Of a stretch of 9,911 bases of DNA, positions 1 through 5,638 are shown piece by piece. Location of the stretch: contig CAIPNN010000194.1 of the NCBI GenBank assembly GCA_903866425.1, positions 1 to 9,911 on the forward strand, given 5' to 3'. The notes beneath the pieces were generated by a model. That model ran no database searches. It was not told the DNA's origin and saw only the letters and a list, made by a program, of their open reading frames with translations. The DNA comes from an uncultured Actinomycetes bacterium (lineage in GTDB: Bacteria > Actinomycetota > Thermoleophilia > Miltoncostaeales > Miltoncostaeaceae). The first letter of the stretch is position 1, and every line of letters starts with the position of its first letter. Both the position numbers and the translations under genes were made by a program.

Positions 1-49
1 CTCTCGGGTCGCTCTGGCGGAACGGCCCGGGAGACTAGCCGCGATCGAC

Positions 50-63
50 GGCTGAGATCAGCC
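50..63. repeat. Small palindrome across the M23 gene stop codon
   Basis: GGCTGA-GA-TCAGCC is a perfect inverted repeat that contains the TGA stop of the peptidase gene. As RNA it could fold as a 5-bp stem with a 4-base loop. No T-run follows in the direction of transcription, so it is at best a weak or factor-assisted transcript end. The remaining bases 1-49 show no gene. Confidence 0.35.
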
Positions 64-1014
64 CGACTTGCCGCGCTGCGGGTCGGCGGCCAGAAGTTCC
101 TTGTACGGATCGATGGCCGATCCGCCGCCGGGGTGAATCTCAAAGTGCAGGTGCGGGTCACCGTAGCGGGCGTCGCCCGTGTTGCCGACAGTGCCGATCT
201 GCTGCCCCGCCGTCACCTTCGAGCCCGCATCAAGGCCGGCCGCGATGTCGTTCAGGTGAGCGTAGTAGTACTCGTTCCCCGCGTTGTCGACCTGCCAGAT
301 CCAGATGCCGCCGAGGCCAGTCTCCTGACGCGTGAGCCGCTTGATGGTGCCGTCGGCAACCGCAACGACCGGCACGCCACGAGCCGCCATGATGTCGTTG
401 CCCTGATGGCCCTGGCCACGCAGGCTTGCCCGGAAGTCGCCCCACGAGTCGGTGAGAACATGCGGGCCGCTTACCGGGAAGACCTTGATGTACTGCGCCA
501 CGAACACTGCCGGAGCGGCAGCGGGCGTGGATGCCACGGCGCGTACCTTCAGGCCGAGGCGCGCAAGCAGCGCGGCGTCGGCGATACCCGTGGCCTTCAG
601 GCGCCACTTGCGCTGAAGAATGCGCACGCCGGCACGGGTCTTCACGCTGTACTTGCCATCCACCGGCACAAAGATGCGCTTCATACGCAGTTTGCGCTGC
701 AGCGACTTGACGTCGGCACCGGCGGCGCCGAATGCCAGCGAGACGCCGGCCGGCGTGTTTGCCGCAGCCGGGGTCGTGGATGCAGCGGGCGTGGTCGCCA
801 CGGGCGGTGCCGGTGCCACGCCTGAGTCGGCCGGCGGTGCACTCACGCCTGCCCCGGGCAGCTGCGACGGAACGTTGTTCGCGCCAAGGGCAACGGGAGC
901 CCCAAGAACAAGGGTCGTTGCTGCCGCGAGACCCGCCAGGCGGCGGATCGAACGGCGCGGACGCGCAGGACTGCTCGGACGGTCGATGATCCTATGGTCC
1001 TTTCCGCCGGTCAT
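58..1014 (-). CDS. Secreted M23-family peptidoglycan metallopeptidase with peptidoglycan-binding domain
   Basis: 318 residues, ATG start; an in-frame stop lies a short way upstream, so no longer start is possible. Residues 18-45 form an export signal with an Arg-rich n-region (RRSIRR), a hydrophobic core and a likely cleavage after ALGA; a twin-arginine route is possible but not certain. A Pro/Ala/Thr-rich linker (about 48-90) precedes a PG_binding_1-like repeat (about 95-155; DVKSLQRKL ... VDGKYSVKTRAGVRILQ). The C-terminal lysostaphin/LytM fold (about 180-305) has all expected zinc and catalytic residues: HxxxD at H203/D207, H253 in YAHL, and HLH at H288/H290. M23 enzymes of this kind cut peptide crosslinks in the cell wall, so the role is probably cell-wall remodelling outside the membrane. 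It has its own promoter and is not coupled to the upstream operon. The exact bond cut cannot be told from sequence. Confidence 0.93.
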   Translation of the reverse strand: MTGGKDHRIIDRPSSPARPRRSIRRLAGLAAATTLVLGAPVALGANNVPSQLPGAGVSAPPADSGVAPAPPVATTPAASTTPAAANTPAGVSLAFGAAGADVKSLQRKLRMKRIFVPVDGKYSVKTRAGVRILQRKWRLKATGIADAALLARLGLKVRAVASTPAAAPAVFVAQYIKVFPVSGPHVLTDSWGDFRASLRGQGHQGNDIMAARGVPVVAVADGTIKRLTRQETGLGGIWIWQVDNAGNEYYYAHLNDIAAGLDAGSKVTAGQQIGTVGNTGDARYGDPHLHFEIHPGGGSAIDPYKELLAADPQRGKSG

Positions 1015-1048
1015 CCCCGGAGTGGGATGTCTTTCACCGGCTGTAGGT

Positions 1049-1088
1049 CATGCCCCTGCGCTGCGGTGTTGCAGCCGGGCATGCCCCT
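1049..1088. repeat. Direct repeat CATGCCCCT x2 plus palindrome in the M23 leader
   Basis: CATGCCCCT occurs at 1049-1057 and 1080-1088, start-to-start distance 31 bp, close to three helical turns. The second copy overlaps a perfect 10-bp palindrome GGGCATGCCC (1077-1086). AGGTCATG also occurs twice, at 1045-1052 and 1092-1099. A 5-bp stem GCTGC/GCAGC (1060-1064/1071-1075) lies between the copies. All lie downstream of the predicted M23 transcription start, so they could be an operator or a leader RNA structure. The function is unknown. Confidence 0.4.
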
Positions 1089-1109
1089 CGGAGGTCATGG
1101 CCGCGATGC

Positions 1110-1137
1110 ACCCTAGCGACGACCCCTGTCGAGTCAA
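1110..1137 (-). promoter_or_regulatory. Predicted promoter of the M23 peptidase gene
   Basis: On the minus strand TTGACT (1137-1132) is followed by a 16-base spacer and TAGGGT (1115-1110). This is a good housekeeping-sigma arrangement with a TANNNT -10. Transcription would start near 1103, giving a leader of roughly 90 bases before the ATG at 1014. The ATG has no well-spaced Shine-Dalgarno sequence. Confidence 0.55.
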
Positions 1138-1231
1138 CCCCGATGGCATCGCCTTGTTACCGTATTTATGAGTTTTGCGGGGACATACGCCGCACTTTGT
1201 GACTGACATATGGGGAAGTCACCGCCCCGTG

Positions 1232-1257
1232 GAAATATGCGTGAAAAGACATATTTC
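1232..1257. repeat. Perfect 8-bp inverted repeat, candidate operator
   Basis: GAAATATG (1232-1239) and CATATTTC (1250-1257) are perfect reverse complements separated by 10 bases. The centre-to-centre distance of 18 bp (just under two helical turns) is of the kind expected for a dimeric regulator. It sits about 95-120 bp upstream of the -35 box of the M23 promoter in an AT-richer patch. The protein that would bind is not known from this window. Confidence 0.4.
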
Positions 1258-1313
1258 ACCTGCTCAGAATGCTTTTTTGCCCGACGACCGGCTGCTGCGA
1301 CCGCTGCGCCGTG

Positions 1314-2297
1314 TCAGGCGCCGGGAGCCGGTGTTCTGCGGCGACGCGCCAGACTGCGAAGCGCAAACACGATCAGCAGGAACAGCAGGGCCCCGCCGAG
1401 GATGAGGCCATTGACGAACCGCCCATCGTCCGCGCCGGCCGACGAGAGTTCCATCAGTTCGCACCGCCCGTAGGGCATGGCCCACGTGGCGTTCTGGTTG
1501 TCGGGGGTCACGGTGGCCCCCTCCGACATCTCGAGGATTCCCGTAGGCATCGCCCACGTGTACCGCAGGTCGAGACCGGCCCCCAGTGCCTTGTCGGCGC
1601 GGGTCTTCACGTACCGGTTGCTGGCCGCGTCGCAGATGGGGTCGAGCACGTCACCCACCCCACCGCGCGACACCACCGTGAAGGTGGGGGCCACCTTGTT
1701 GCCCGATCGATCGGTGTGCGCGGACGTGAAATCCAGAGCCAGCAGGGTCTGCAACGTCACCGCCGTGGGCAGACCCGTGATGCCGTTCTGCGGCTCACCG
1801 GCACCCGTCACCTGTGTGGCGGTGGTACGCGTGCCGTTGGTGGTGGTGGTGGTGCCCGCCTCGCCCGGCCTGGGCGCCGCCCAGTACCTGCCGGTGGTGC
1901 TCAGGATCGGCTGCAGCGAACGGCTCGTCTCGAGCACCGACCTCAGGTCGGTCAGGTCACCGGTGCCCGCCCGCAGGCGATGCACGCTCGTGAGCACCAC
2001 CGTGCCGTCGGCTTCGCGCGTCTGCCGGAAGGTGCTCGTGGGGTCACCGGGCGCCGACCACACCTCACCCCCCGTCTTCAGAAACTGCGTGAAGGTGCCC
2101 GCCGCCAATTGCGCCGGCAGATTGATGGCCCGCTGGGCCTCGGGATCGAGCCGCAGTTCCACCGACAGATTGCCGCCGCCATCCGCCGCCACGGCGGCAA
2201 GCTGCGAGAGCCTGGCGCTACAGCCCGACAGCAGCGGCACCGATGCCACGACGGCCGCACCCACCAGGGCAGCCCGCAGAAGCGCGCCGCGCGTCAC
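1314..2297 (-). CDS. LppM-like lipoprotein with C-terminal membrane anchor
   Basis: 327 residues from a GTG start that overlaps the stop of the preceding short CcmI-like gene by four bases (GTGA), so translation is probably coupled. A lipoprotein signal is clear: hydrophobic residues 9-24 and a lipobox LSGC with C26 as the lipidated cysteine. The body is extracytoplasmic, with a Thr-rich stretch around 149-162 encoded in part by five ACC codons in a row. Residues about 296-313 form a membrane helix followed by a basic tail (RSLARRRR). Lipobox, beta-rich body and terminal helix resemble the LppM / DUF3153 lipoproteins of Actinobacteria, whose biochemical role is poorly known. Two further cysteines (C222, C279) could form a disulphide. 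Its place as last gene of a cytochrome c maturation operon is the only hint of function; it could equally be an unrelated passenger. Family assignment is by overall pattern and is moderate. Confidence 0.72.
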   Translation of the reverse strand: MTRGALLRAALVGAAVVASVPLLSGCSARLSQLAAVAADGGGNLSVELRLDPEAQRAINLPAQLAAGTFTQFLKTGGEVWSAPGDPTSTFRQTREADGTVVLTSVHRLRAGTGDLTDLRSVLETSRSLQPILSTTGRYWAAPRPGEAGTTTTTNGTRTTATQVTGAGEPQNGITGLPTAVTLQTLLALDFTSAHTDRSGNKVAPTFTVVSRGGVGDVLDPICDAASNRYVKTRADKALGAGLDLRYTWAMPTGILEMSEGATVTPDNQNATWAMPYGRCELMELSSAGADDGRFVNGLILGGALLFLLIVFALRSLARRRRTPAPGA

Positions 2298-2584
2298 GAT
2301 GCGGGGCCTTCGTCGCGCAGCGCGTCACGTCGGTGCATCAGTTCGACCGCCCGGGCACGCTCCTCGCGGTCGAGTTCCGCAAAGTCGGCGTCCGAGAGGT
2401 TGCCCGCCCGGTGATCCATGTCGATTTCCCGGATTGCATCGAGTGACCGCAGCAGGTCGTCCTCTGCCGCCCGCAAGGCCTGCGCCGCCACGTCGGGGTC
2501 GGTCGGTGCACGGCCGCTCACAAGCGGCCAGGCGATGAGGGCCACGAGTGCAACGCTGAGGATGGCGATGAGGGCGTAGATCAT
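2294..2584 (-). CDS. Short CcmI-like membrane protein (cytochrome c maturation)
   Basis: 96 residues. One N-terminal membrane helix (about 2-22) is followed by a short acidic/basic helical region. The segment LLRSLDAIREIDMDHRAGNLSDADFAEL (43-70, with the core at LDAIREIDMDHRAGNLS) matches the typical start of CcmI/CycH proteins, where a helix and short coil precede TPR repeats. Here the protein stops after that region, so the TPR apocytochrome-binding part is absent. Full CcmI chaperones apocytochrome c to the haem ligation complex with CcmF and CcmH; this short form can at most be the membrane-anchored part. It lies 16 bp after ccmF with no obvious Shine-Dalgarno sequence, and overlaps the next gene by GTGA. 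It could also be a related small protein of another name. Confidence 0.72.
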   Translation of the reverse strand: MIYALIAILSVALVALIAWPLVSGRAPTDPDVAAQALRAAEDDLLRSLDAIREIDMDHRAGNLSDADFAELDREERARAVELMHRRDALRDEGPAS

Positions 2585-2600
2585 CGAGGTGGGCGCGAGG

Positions 2601-4592
2601 CTACGCCTGCGCGGCGCCGTCAGCCCCCGGCGCGATGGTGGCGGGAGCCCGGGAGCGGCGTGATGGCCACACGGCGACGAGCGCGCCGAGGGCGATGATC
2701 AGGCCGCCCACCCAGATCCACATCATCATCGGGTTGATGAACACGCTGATGCGGGCGACACCGTCAGGCGTGAGGCCCACCAGCACCACATACACATCGC
2801 GGAATGGCGTGGAGTCAATCGCCACCTCGCTCGACCGCTGCATCTGGGCAAGAAACACGTCGACCCCGGGGTTGAGCGTCGCAATGCGATCGGGGCCGTC
2901 GTACACCCCGAGCGCTGCGCCCACGCTCATCTTGTGATCGTCACGCGCACGGGTGCCGCCCTCGTTGACGAACGTGTAGCCCGACACCGTGCCCTGCTGA
3001 CCCTTGGCAAGCGCCAGATCGCCCTGCGACGAGAACGCCCCCTGGCACGCGATCCCCACGATCACGAGGACGATGCCCACATGCACGATGTACCCGCCGT
3101 AGCGACGGCGGTTGCGCACGAACAACTGGCCAACCGCGCCAGGCCATGACACGCCGTCCAGTTGGTGGCGCGCCTTCATGCCGCGCCAGAACTCGCCTGC
3201 AATGGCGGTGAGGGTGAAGGCGGCAAGCACCAGTGCTGCGGCTGCCCACCAGTGGCCACCGTCCGACGACACCATGAGCGCCGGAATCACCACGATCAGC
3301 GCAACGATCACCGGCACGCCGAAGCGGCGGCGGAGTTCGGCCCCCGACGCCTTGCGCCACGGAATGAGAGGGCCCACTCCGGTGAGAAACAGCAGGGCAA
3401 GGCCGATGGGCCCGGCCACCTGATCGAAGAAGCCCTGCCCCACCGTGATCTTGTCGCCGCGCACGGCTTCCGACAGCACCGGGAAGATGGTGCCCCAGAA
3501 CACGGCGAAGGCGAGCCCCACCAGCAGCAGGTTGTTGTAGAGGAATACCGCCTCGCGGCTCACGTAGCTCTCGAGGCTGCTCTGGCTTCGCAGCAGCGGC
3601 AGGCGGGTGATGAGCAGCGCGAACGCCCCCACAAGCACCACCACGATCAGGCCGAGGAAGTACGGCCCGAGGGTGCTTTCACCGAAGGCGTGCACCGACG
3701 ACAGAATTCCGGAGCGGGTGAGGAACGTGCCGAACAGGGCAAGCGTGAACGTAAGCGTGACCAGCACCATGTTCCAGATCTTGAGCATGCCCCGTCGCTC
3801 CTGCACCATCACCGAGTGCAGGAAGGCGGTGGCCACAAGCCACGGCATGAGCGCGGCGTTCTCCACCGGGTCCCATGCCCAGTAGCCGCCCCACCCGAGC
3901 TCCTCATATGCCCAGCGCGACCCGAGGATGATGCCGACGCCCAGGAACATCCAGCTGAGGATGGTCCAGCGCCGCACCGAGGTGATCCATGCGGTGTCGA
4001 GCCTGCGCGTCACGAGGGCCGCGATGGCGAATGCGAACGGCACCGCGAGCCCCACGTAGCCGATGTAGAGCAGCGGCGGGTGGCTCTGCATGTAGACGTT
4101 CTGCAGCAGCGGGTTGAGACCGCGGCCATCGAGCGGCACAGGTGACAGCGTCGCAAACGGGCTGGTGATGAACGAGAGAACGCTCGTGAAGAACACCGCG
4201 ATACCCATGAGCACAGCGATGACCACGGGCAGCAGCTCACGATTACGGCGGCGGTTGGTCGCCACTACGAGCGCTGCCGCGAGCGAGAGCAGCCACGCCC
4301 AGAGCAGCAGCGACCCCGCCTGGCTGCCCCACAGCGCGGTGATCTTGTAGTTGGTGCCGAGACTGCGCGACGAGTACCCGGCGACGTCGGCGATGTTGAA
4401 CTGATCGGTGACCAGTGCGGTCCACATGGTGACCACGGCCACCGTGGTGACCCCGGCCACGCCGTATACCGCGCGCTCGGCCGACACCATGAACCGCTGC
4501 TGGCCAGGCCTTCGCGACCACAGTGCCGCGCACACCGCATACAGCGCAGCAGCGAACGCCAGCAGCAGCGCCGCGCGCCCGAACAGGCTCAC
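2601..4592 (-). CDS. ccmF: Cytochrome c haem lyase subunit CcmF
   Basis: 663 residues, GTG start overlapping the ccmE stop by four bases. The protein is a multi-pass membrane protein of usual CcmF length. The haem-handling WWD motif is intact (WGGYWAWDPVEN, 234-245). Histidines sit where CcmF needs them: H171 in SHPPLLYIGYVG and H301 in SVHAFGES on the outer side, and H259 and H504 in membrane segments; these correspond to the two periplasmic and two haem-b-binding histidines described for E. coli CcmF. A soluble loop of about 110 residues (about 515-620) precedes the last membrane helix (622-642), also typical. CcmF takes haem from holo-CcmE and joins it to the CXXCH cysteines of apocytochrome c outside the membrane. 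CcmC shares the WWD motif but is much shorter, so it is excluded. Confidence 0.95.
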   Translation of the reverse strand: MSLFGRAALLLAFAAALYAVCAALWSRRPGQQRFMVSAERAVYGVAGVTTVAVVTMWTALVTDQFNIADVAGYSSRSLGTNYKITALWGSQAGSLLLWAWLLSLAAALVVATNRRRNRELLPVVIAVLMGIAVFFTSVLSFITSPFATLSPVPLDGRGLNPLLQNVYMQSHPPLLYIGYVGLAVPFAFAIAALVTRRLDTAWITSVRRWTILSWMFLGVGIILGSRWAYEELGWGGYWAWDPVENAALMPWLVATAFLHSVMVQERRGMLKIWNMVLVTLTFTLALFGTFLTRSGILSSVHAFGESTLGPYFLGLIVVVLVGAFALLITRLPLLRSQSSLESYVSREAVFLYNNLLLVGLAFAVFWGTIFPVLSEAVRGDKITVGQGFFDQVAGPIGLALLFLTGVGPLIPWRKASGAELRRRFGVPVIVALIVVIPALMVSSDGGHWWAAAALVLAAFTLTAIAGEFWRGMKARHQLDGVSWPGAVGQLFVRNRRRYGGYIVHVGIVLVIVGIACQGAFSSQGDLALAKGQQGTVSGYTFVNEGGTRARDDHKMSVGAALGVYDGPDRIATLNPGVDVFLAQMQRSSEVAIDSTPFRDVYVVLVGLTPDGVARISVFINPMMMWIWVGGLIIALGALVAVWPSRRSRAPATIAPGADGAAQA

Positions 4593-5050
4593 TTGCCGGT
4601 ACTCGCCGCGGGCACCTTGATGTTGGCGGGCATCGTCTTGCCCTCGTCAGCGGCCTTCTGCATGAACTTCGACGGGCAGAGCGTGATGAGCGATCCGCGG
4701 TCAGCCATGAACGTGCCGTTCTCCATGTGGCCGGTCAGGACGACCTCGCGGTCGACGGCGAACGCATCGGGCACCGAGCCCTGGTACTTCACGGTCACGG
4801 TGGACTTGGGCTTCTCCTTGTCGCGCACCACGAACGTGAGCCCATTGGGCCCCTGAGCCTGCTCGGCGGGGTTCGCGCCGTAGCCCGGGTTCACGCGCCC
4901 GTTCAGGCGGTACGTCGAGTTGTCGGTGCGGGTAAGGCCGGACGGACTCGTGTACGTCTCAAGGCTGCCCCCGATGCTCGTCCAGATGAGCCAGGCGCCA
5001 AGTCCGACCGCGAGGGCCAGTGCGATTGCGAAGCGGGAACGTGACCTCAT
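4589..5050 (-). CDS. ccmE: Haem chaperone CcmE, cysteine-type variant
   Basis: 153 residues, ATG start, first gene of the operon. One N-terminal membrane helix (about 7-25) anchors an OB-fold domain (about 45-125; YRLNGRVNPG, LTFVVRDKE, VTVKYQGSVPDAF, VVLTGHMENGTFMAD), the standard CcmE layout and length. CcmE carries haem covalently from CcmC to CcmF. In E. coli the haem binds a histidine in an HxxxY motif. Here the equivalent place reads CPSKF (125-129). A cysteine form, CxxxY, is known from archaea and some sulphate reducers, which use a Ccm system lacking CcmG and CcmH; this protein belongs to that type but also has Phe instead of the haem-ligating Tyr. The short tail after the motif ends in TGK without a His-rich stretch. 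CcmE identity is well supported by fold pattern and by adjacent ccmF. Confidence 0.92.
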   Translation of the reverse strand: MRSRSRFAIALALAVGLGAWLIWTSIGGSLETYTSPSGLTRTDNSTYRLNGRVNPGYGANPAEQAQGPNGLTFVVRDKEKPKSTVTVKYQGSVPDAFAVDREVVLTGHMENGTFMADRGSLITLCPSKFMQKAADEGKTMPANIKVPAASTGK

Positions 5051-5062
5051 AGTCAGCTACCG

Positions 5063-5068
5063 AGGGTA
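5063..5068 (-). promoter_or_regulatory. Candidate -10 box of the ccmE operon
   Basis: TACCCT on the minus strand (TANNNT type) ends 12 bases before the ccmE ATG. A start site 6-7 bases on would leave a leader of only about five bases, and no Shine-Dalgarno sequence is present. No convincing -35 box lies at 16-18 bases; TTGTCT lies only 9 bases upstream of it. This is the only promoter candidate seen for the four-gene operon. Confidence 0.35.
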
Positions 5069-5123
5069 TCAGCGGTCAGACAAACTGCAGGGTGACACGG
5101 GGCCTCTCCGCCACCTGACGCAC

Positions 5124-5143
5124 GGCCCTCTCGAAAAGGGGCC
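5124..5143. repeat. Inverted repeat between the divergent ccmE and msrB genes
   Basis: GGCCCT (5124-5129) can pair with GGGGCC (5138-5143), including one G-T pair, around an 8-base centre. It lies upstream of both divergent promoter candidates, so it would not be in either leader RNA and is more likely a DNA-level site if it has a role. A direct repeat CGCGAA at 5152-5157 and 5162-5167, ten bases apart, lies between it and the msrB -10 box. Confidence 0.3.
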
Positions 5144-5182
5144 ACCGGCACCGCGAAACGTCGCGAATGACCCCGAACGCCG

Positions 5183-5188
5183 TATCCT
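5183..5188 (+). promoter_or_regulatory. Candidate -10 box of msrB
   Basis: TATCCT matches a housekeeping -10 box (TATAAT at five of the six positions if C is allowed, TANNNT overall). Transcription would start near 5195, about 30 bases before the TTG start and about 12 before the ATG at 5207. There is no recognisable -35 box; the direct repeat CGCGAA x2 occupies that region and could bind an activator. Confidence 0.4.
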
Positions 5189-5213
5189 GAAGACGACGTC
5201 AACCACATGAATC

Positions 5214-5219
5214 GGGAGG
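5214..5219 (+). promoter_or_regulatory. Ribosome binding site that favours the TTG start of msrB
   Basis: GGGAGG ends five bases before the TTG at 5225, an ideal Shine-Dalgarno position. The in-frame ATG at 5207 lies upstream of this site and has no Shine-Dalgarno sequence of its own. The TTG is therefore the preferred start. Confidence 0.65.
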
Positions 5220-5224
5220 CGACG

Positions 5225-5638
5225 TTGGCACGCAAGGCGACCCCAGACGACGCGCAGTACCGCGACAAGCTGAGCGACATGCAGTACCACGTAACCCGTG
5301 AGGCAGGTACAGAACCCCCGTTCACCGGCATCTACTGGGACCACCACGACGACGGCATCTACCGCTGCATCTGCTGCGAGGCCCCGCTGTTCGACAGCAA
5401 TCACAAGTTTGAGTCGGGCACCGGCTGGCCCAGCTACTTCACCCCGGTGAGCCCCGACGCCATCACCGAGGTTGAGGACAACTCGCTGTTCATGAGGCGC
5501 GTCGAGGTTCGGTGCGCCACATGTGACGCCCACCTGGGGCATGTGTTCCCCGACGGGCCCGGCCCCGATGGCCTGCGCTACTGCATCAACTCGGCATCGC
5601 TCGACTTCGCCGACCGCCCGGACGGCAAGCAGGCCTAG
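5225..5638 (+). CDS. msrB: Peptide-methionine (R)-S-oxide reductase MsrB
   Basis: 137 residues from TTG 5225; an ATG at 5207 would add six residues. The TTG is chosen because GGGAGG sits five bases before it and because it gives a usual MsrB N-terminus. Numbering from TTG, the zinc site is C48/C51 and C97/C100 (RCATCDAHLGH), and the catalytic cysteine is C120 in RYCINSASL. The substrate-pocket motif reads SGTGWPSYF; many MsrB proteins have Cys at the Thr position (T66) as resolving cysteine, so this enzyme must use another one, for example C50, or be reduced directly. MsrB repairs methionine-R-sulfoxide in oxidised proteins, normally with thioredoxin. There is no signal peptide, so it acts in the cytoplasm. 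It is divergent from ccmE and its stop overlaps that of the following convergent gene. Confidence 0.95.
   Translation: MARKATPDDAQYRDKLSDMQYHVTREAGTEPPFTGIYWDHHDDGIYRCICCEAPLFDSNHKFESGTGWPSYFTPVSPDAITEVEDNSLFMRRVEVRCATCDAHLGHVFPDGPGPDGLRYCINSASLDFADRPDGKQA

Larger units (their letters stand above)
1015..1313. other. Intergenic region between the ccm/LppM operon end and the M23 gene
   Basis: About 300 bp without a convincing gene. Its right two-thirds (about 1150-1280) are clearly less GC-rich than the flanking genes and contain an inverted repeat plus three copies of GACATA (1182, 1205, 1248). The left third holds the M23 promoter and a leader of roughly 90 bases with short direct repeats and a palindrome. 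I see no hairpin with a T-run that would terminate the minus-strand operon ending at 1314. The T-run at 1272-1277 faces the plus strand, where no gene ends. Confidence 0.6.

Noticed and set aside
1015..1110. c-di-AMP (ydaO/yuaA) riboswitch in front of the M23 gene
   Set aside because: Gene type and leader length would fit, but the conserved riboswitch core sequences are not seen; a covariance-model scan would settle it.
1166..1252. Small minus-strand ORF of 28 codons in the intergenic region (MSFHAYFHG...)
   Set aside because: Only a weak AGG precedes the ATG, there is no recognisable motif, and the start lies inside the inverted repeat; length is within chance expectation.
1272..1277. T-run as part of a Rho-independent terminator
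   Set aside because: It faces the plus strand, where no gene ends upstream, and no GC-rich hairpin directly precedes it.
1838..1852. Five tandem TGG units as a phase-variable repeat in the lipoprotein gene
   Set aside because: A three-base unit keeps the reading frame, so slippage would only change the length of a Thr run; five units is short.
1269..2414. 381-codon plus-strand frame, and the overlapping 1477-2538 frame
   Set aside because: Both lie opposite the lipoprotein and CcmI-like genes, with no domain pattern and very Arg/His-rich translation.
3162..4145. 327-codon plus-strand frame inside the ccmF locus
   Set aside because: Antisense to the conserved WWD-containing ccmF; translation rich in His, Glu and Arg with no family resemblance.
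5151..5188. ECF-sigma (GGAAC/SigR-like) promoter for msrB
   Set aside because: GAAAC at 5155-5159 is 21 bases from the CGTA before the -10 box, too far for the 16-18 base spacing of such promoters.
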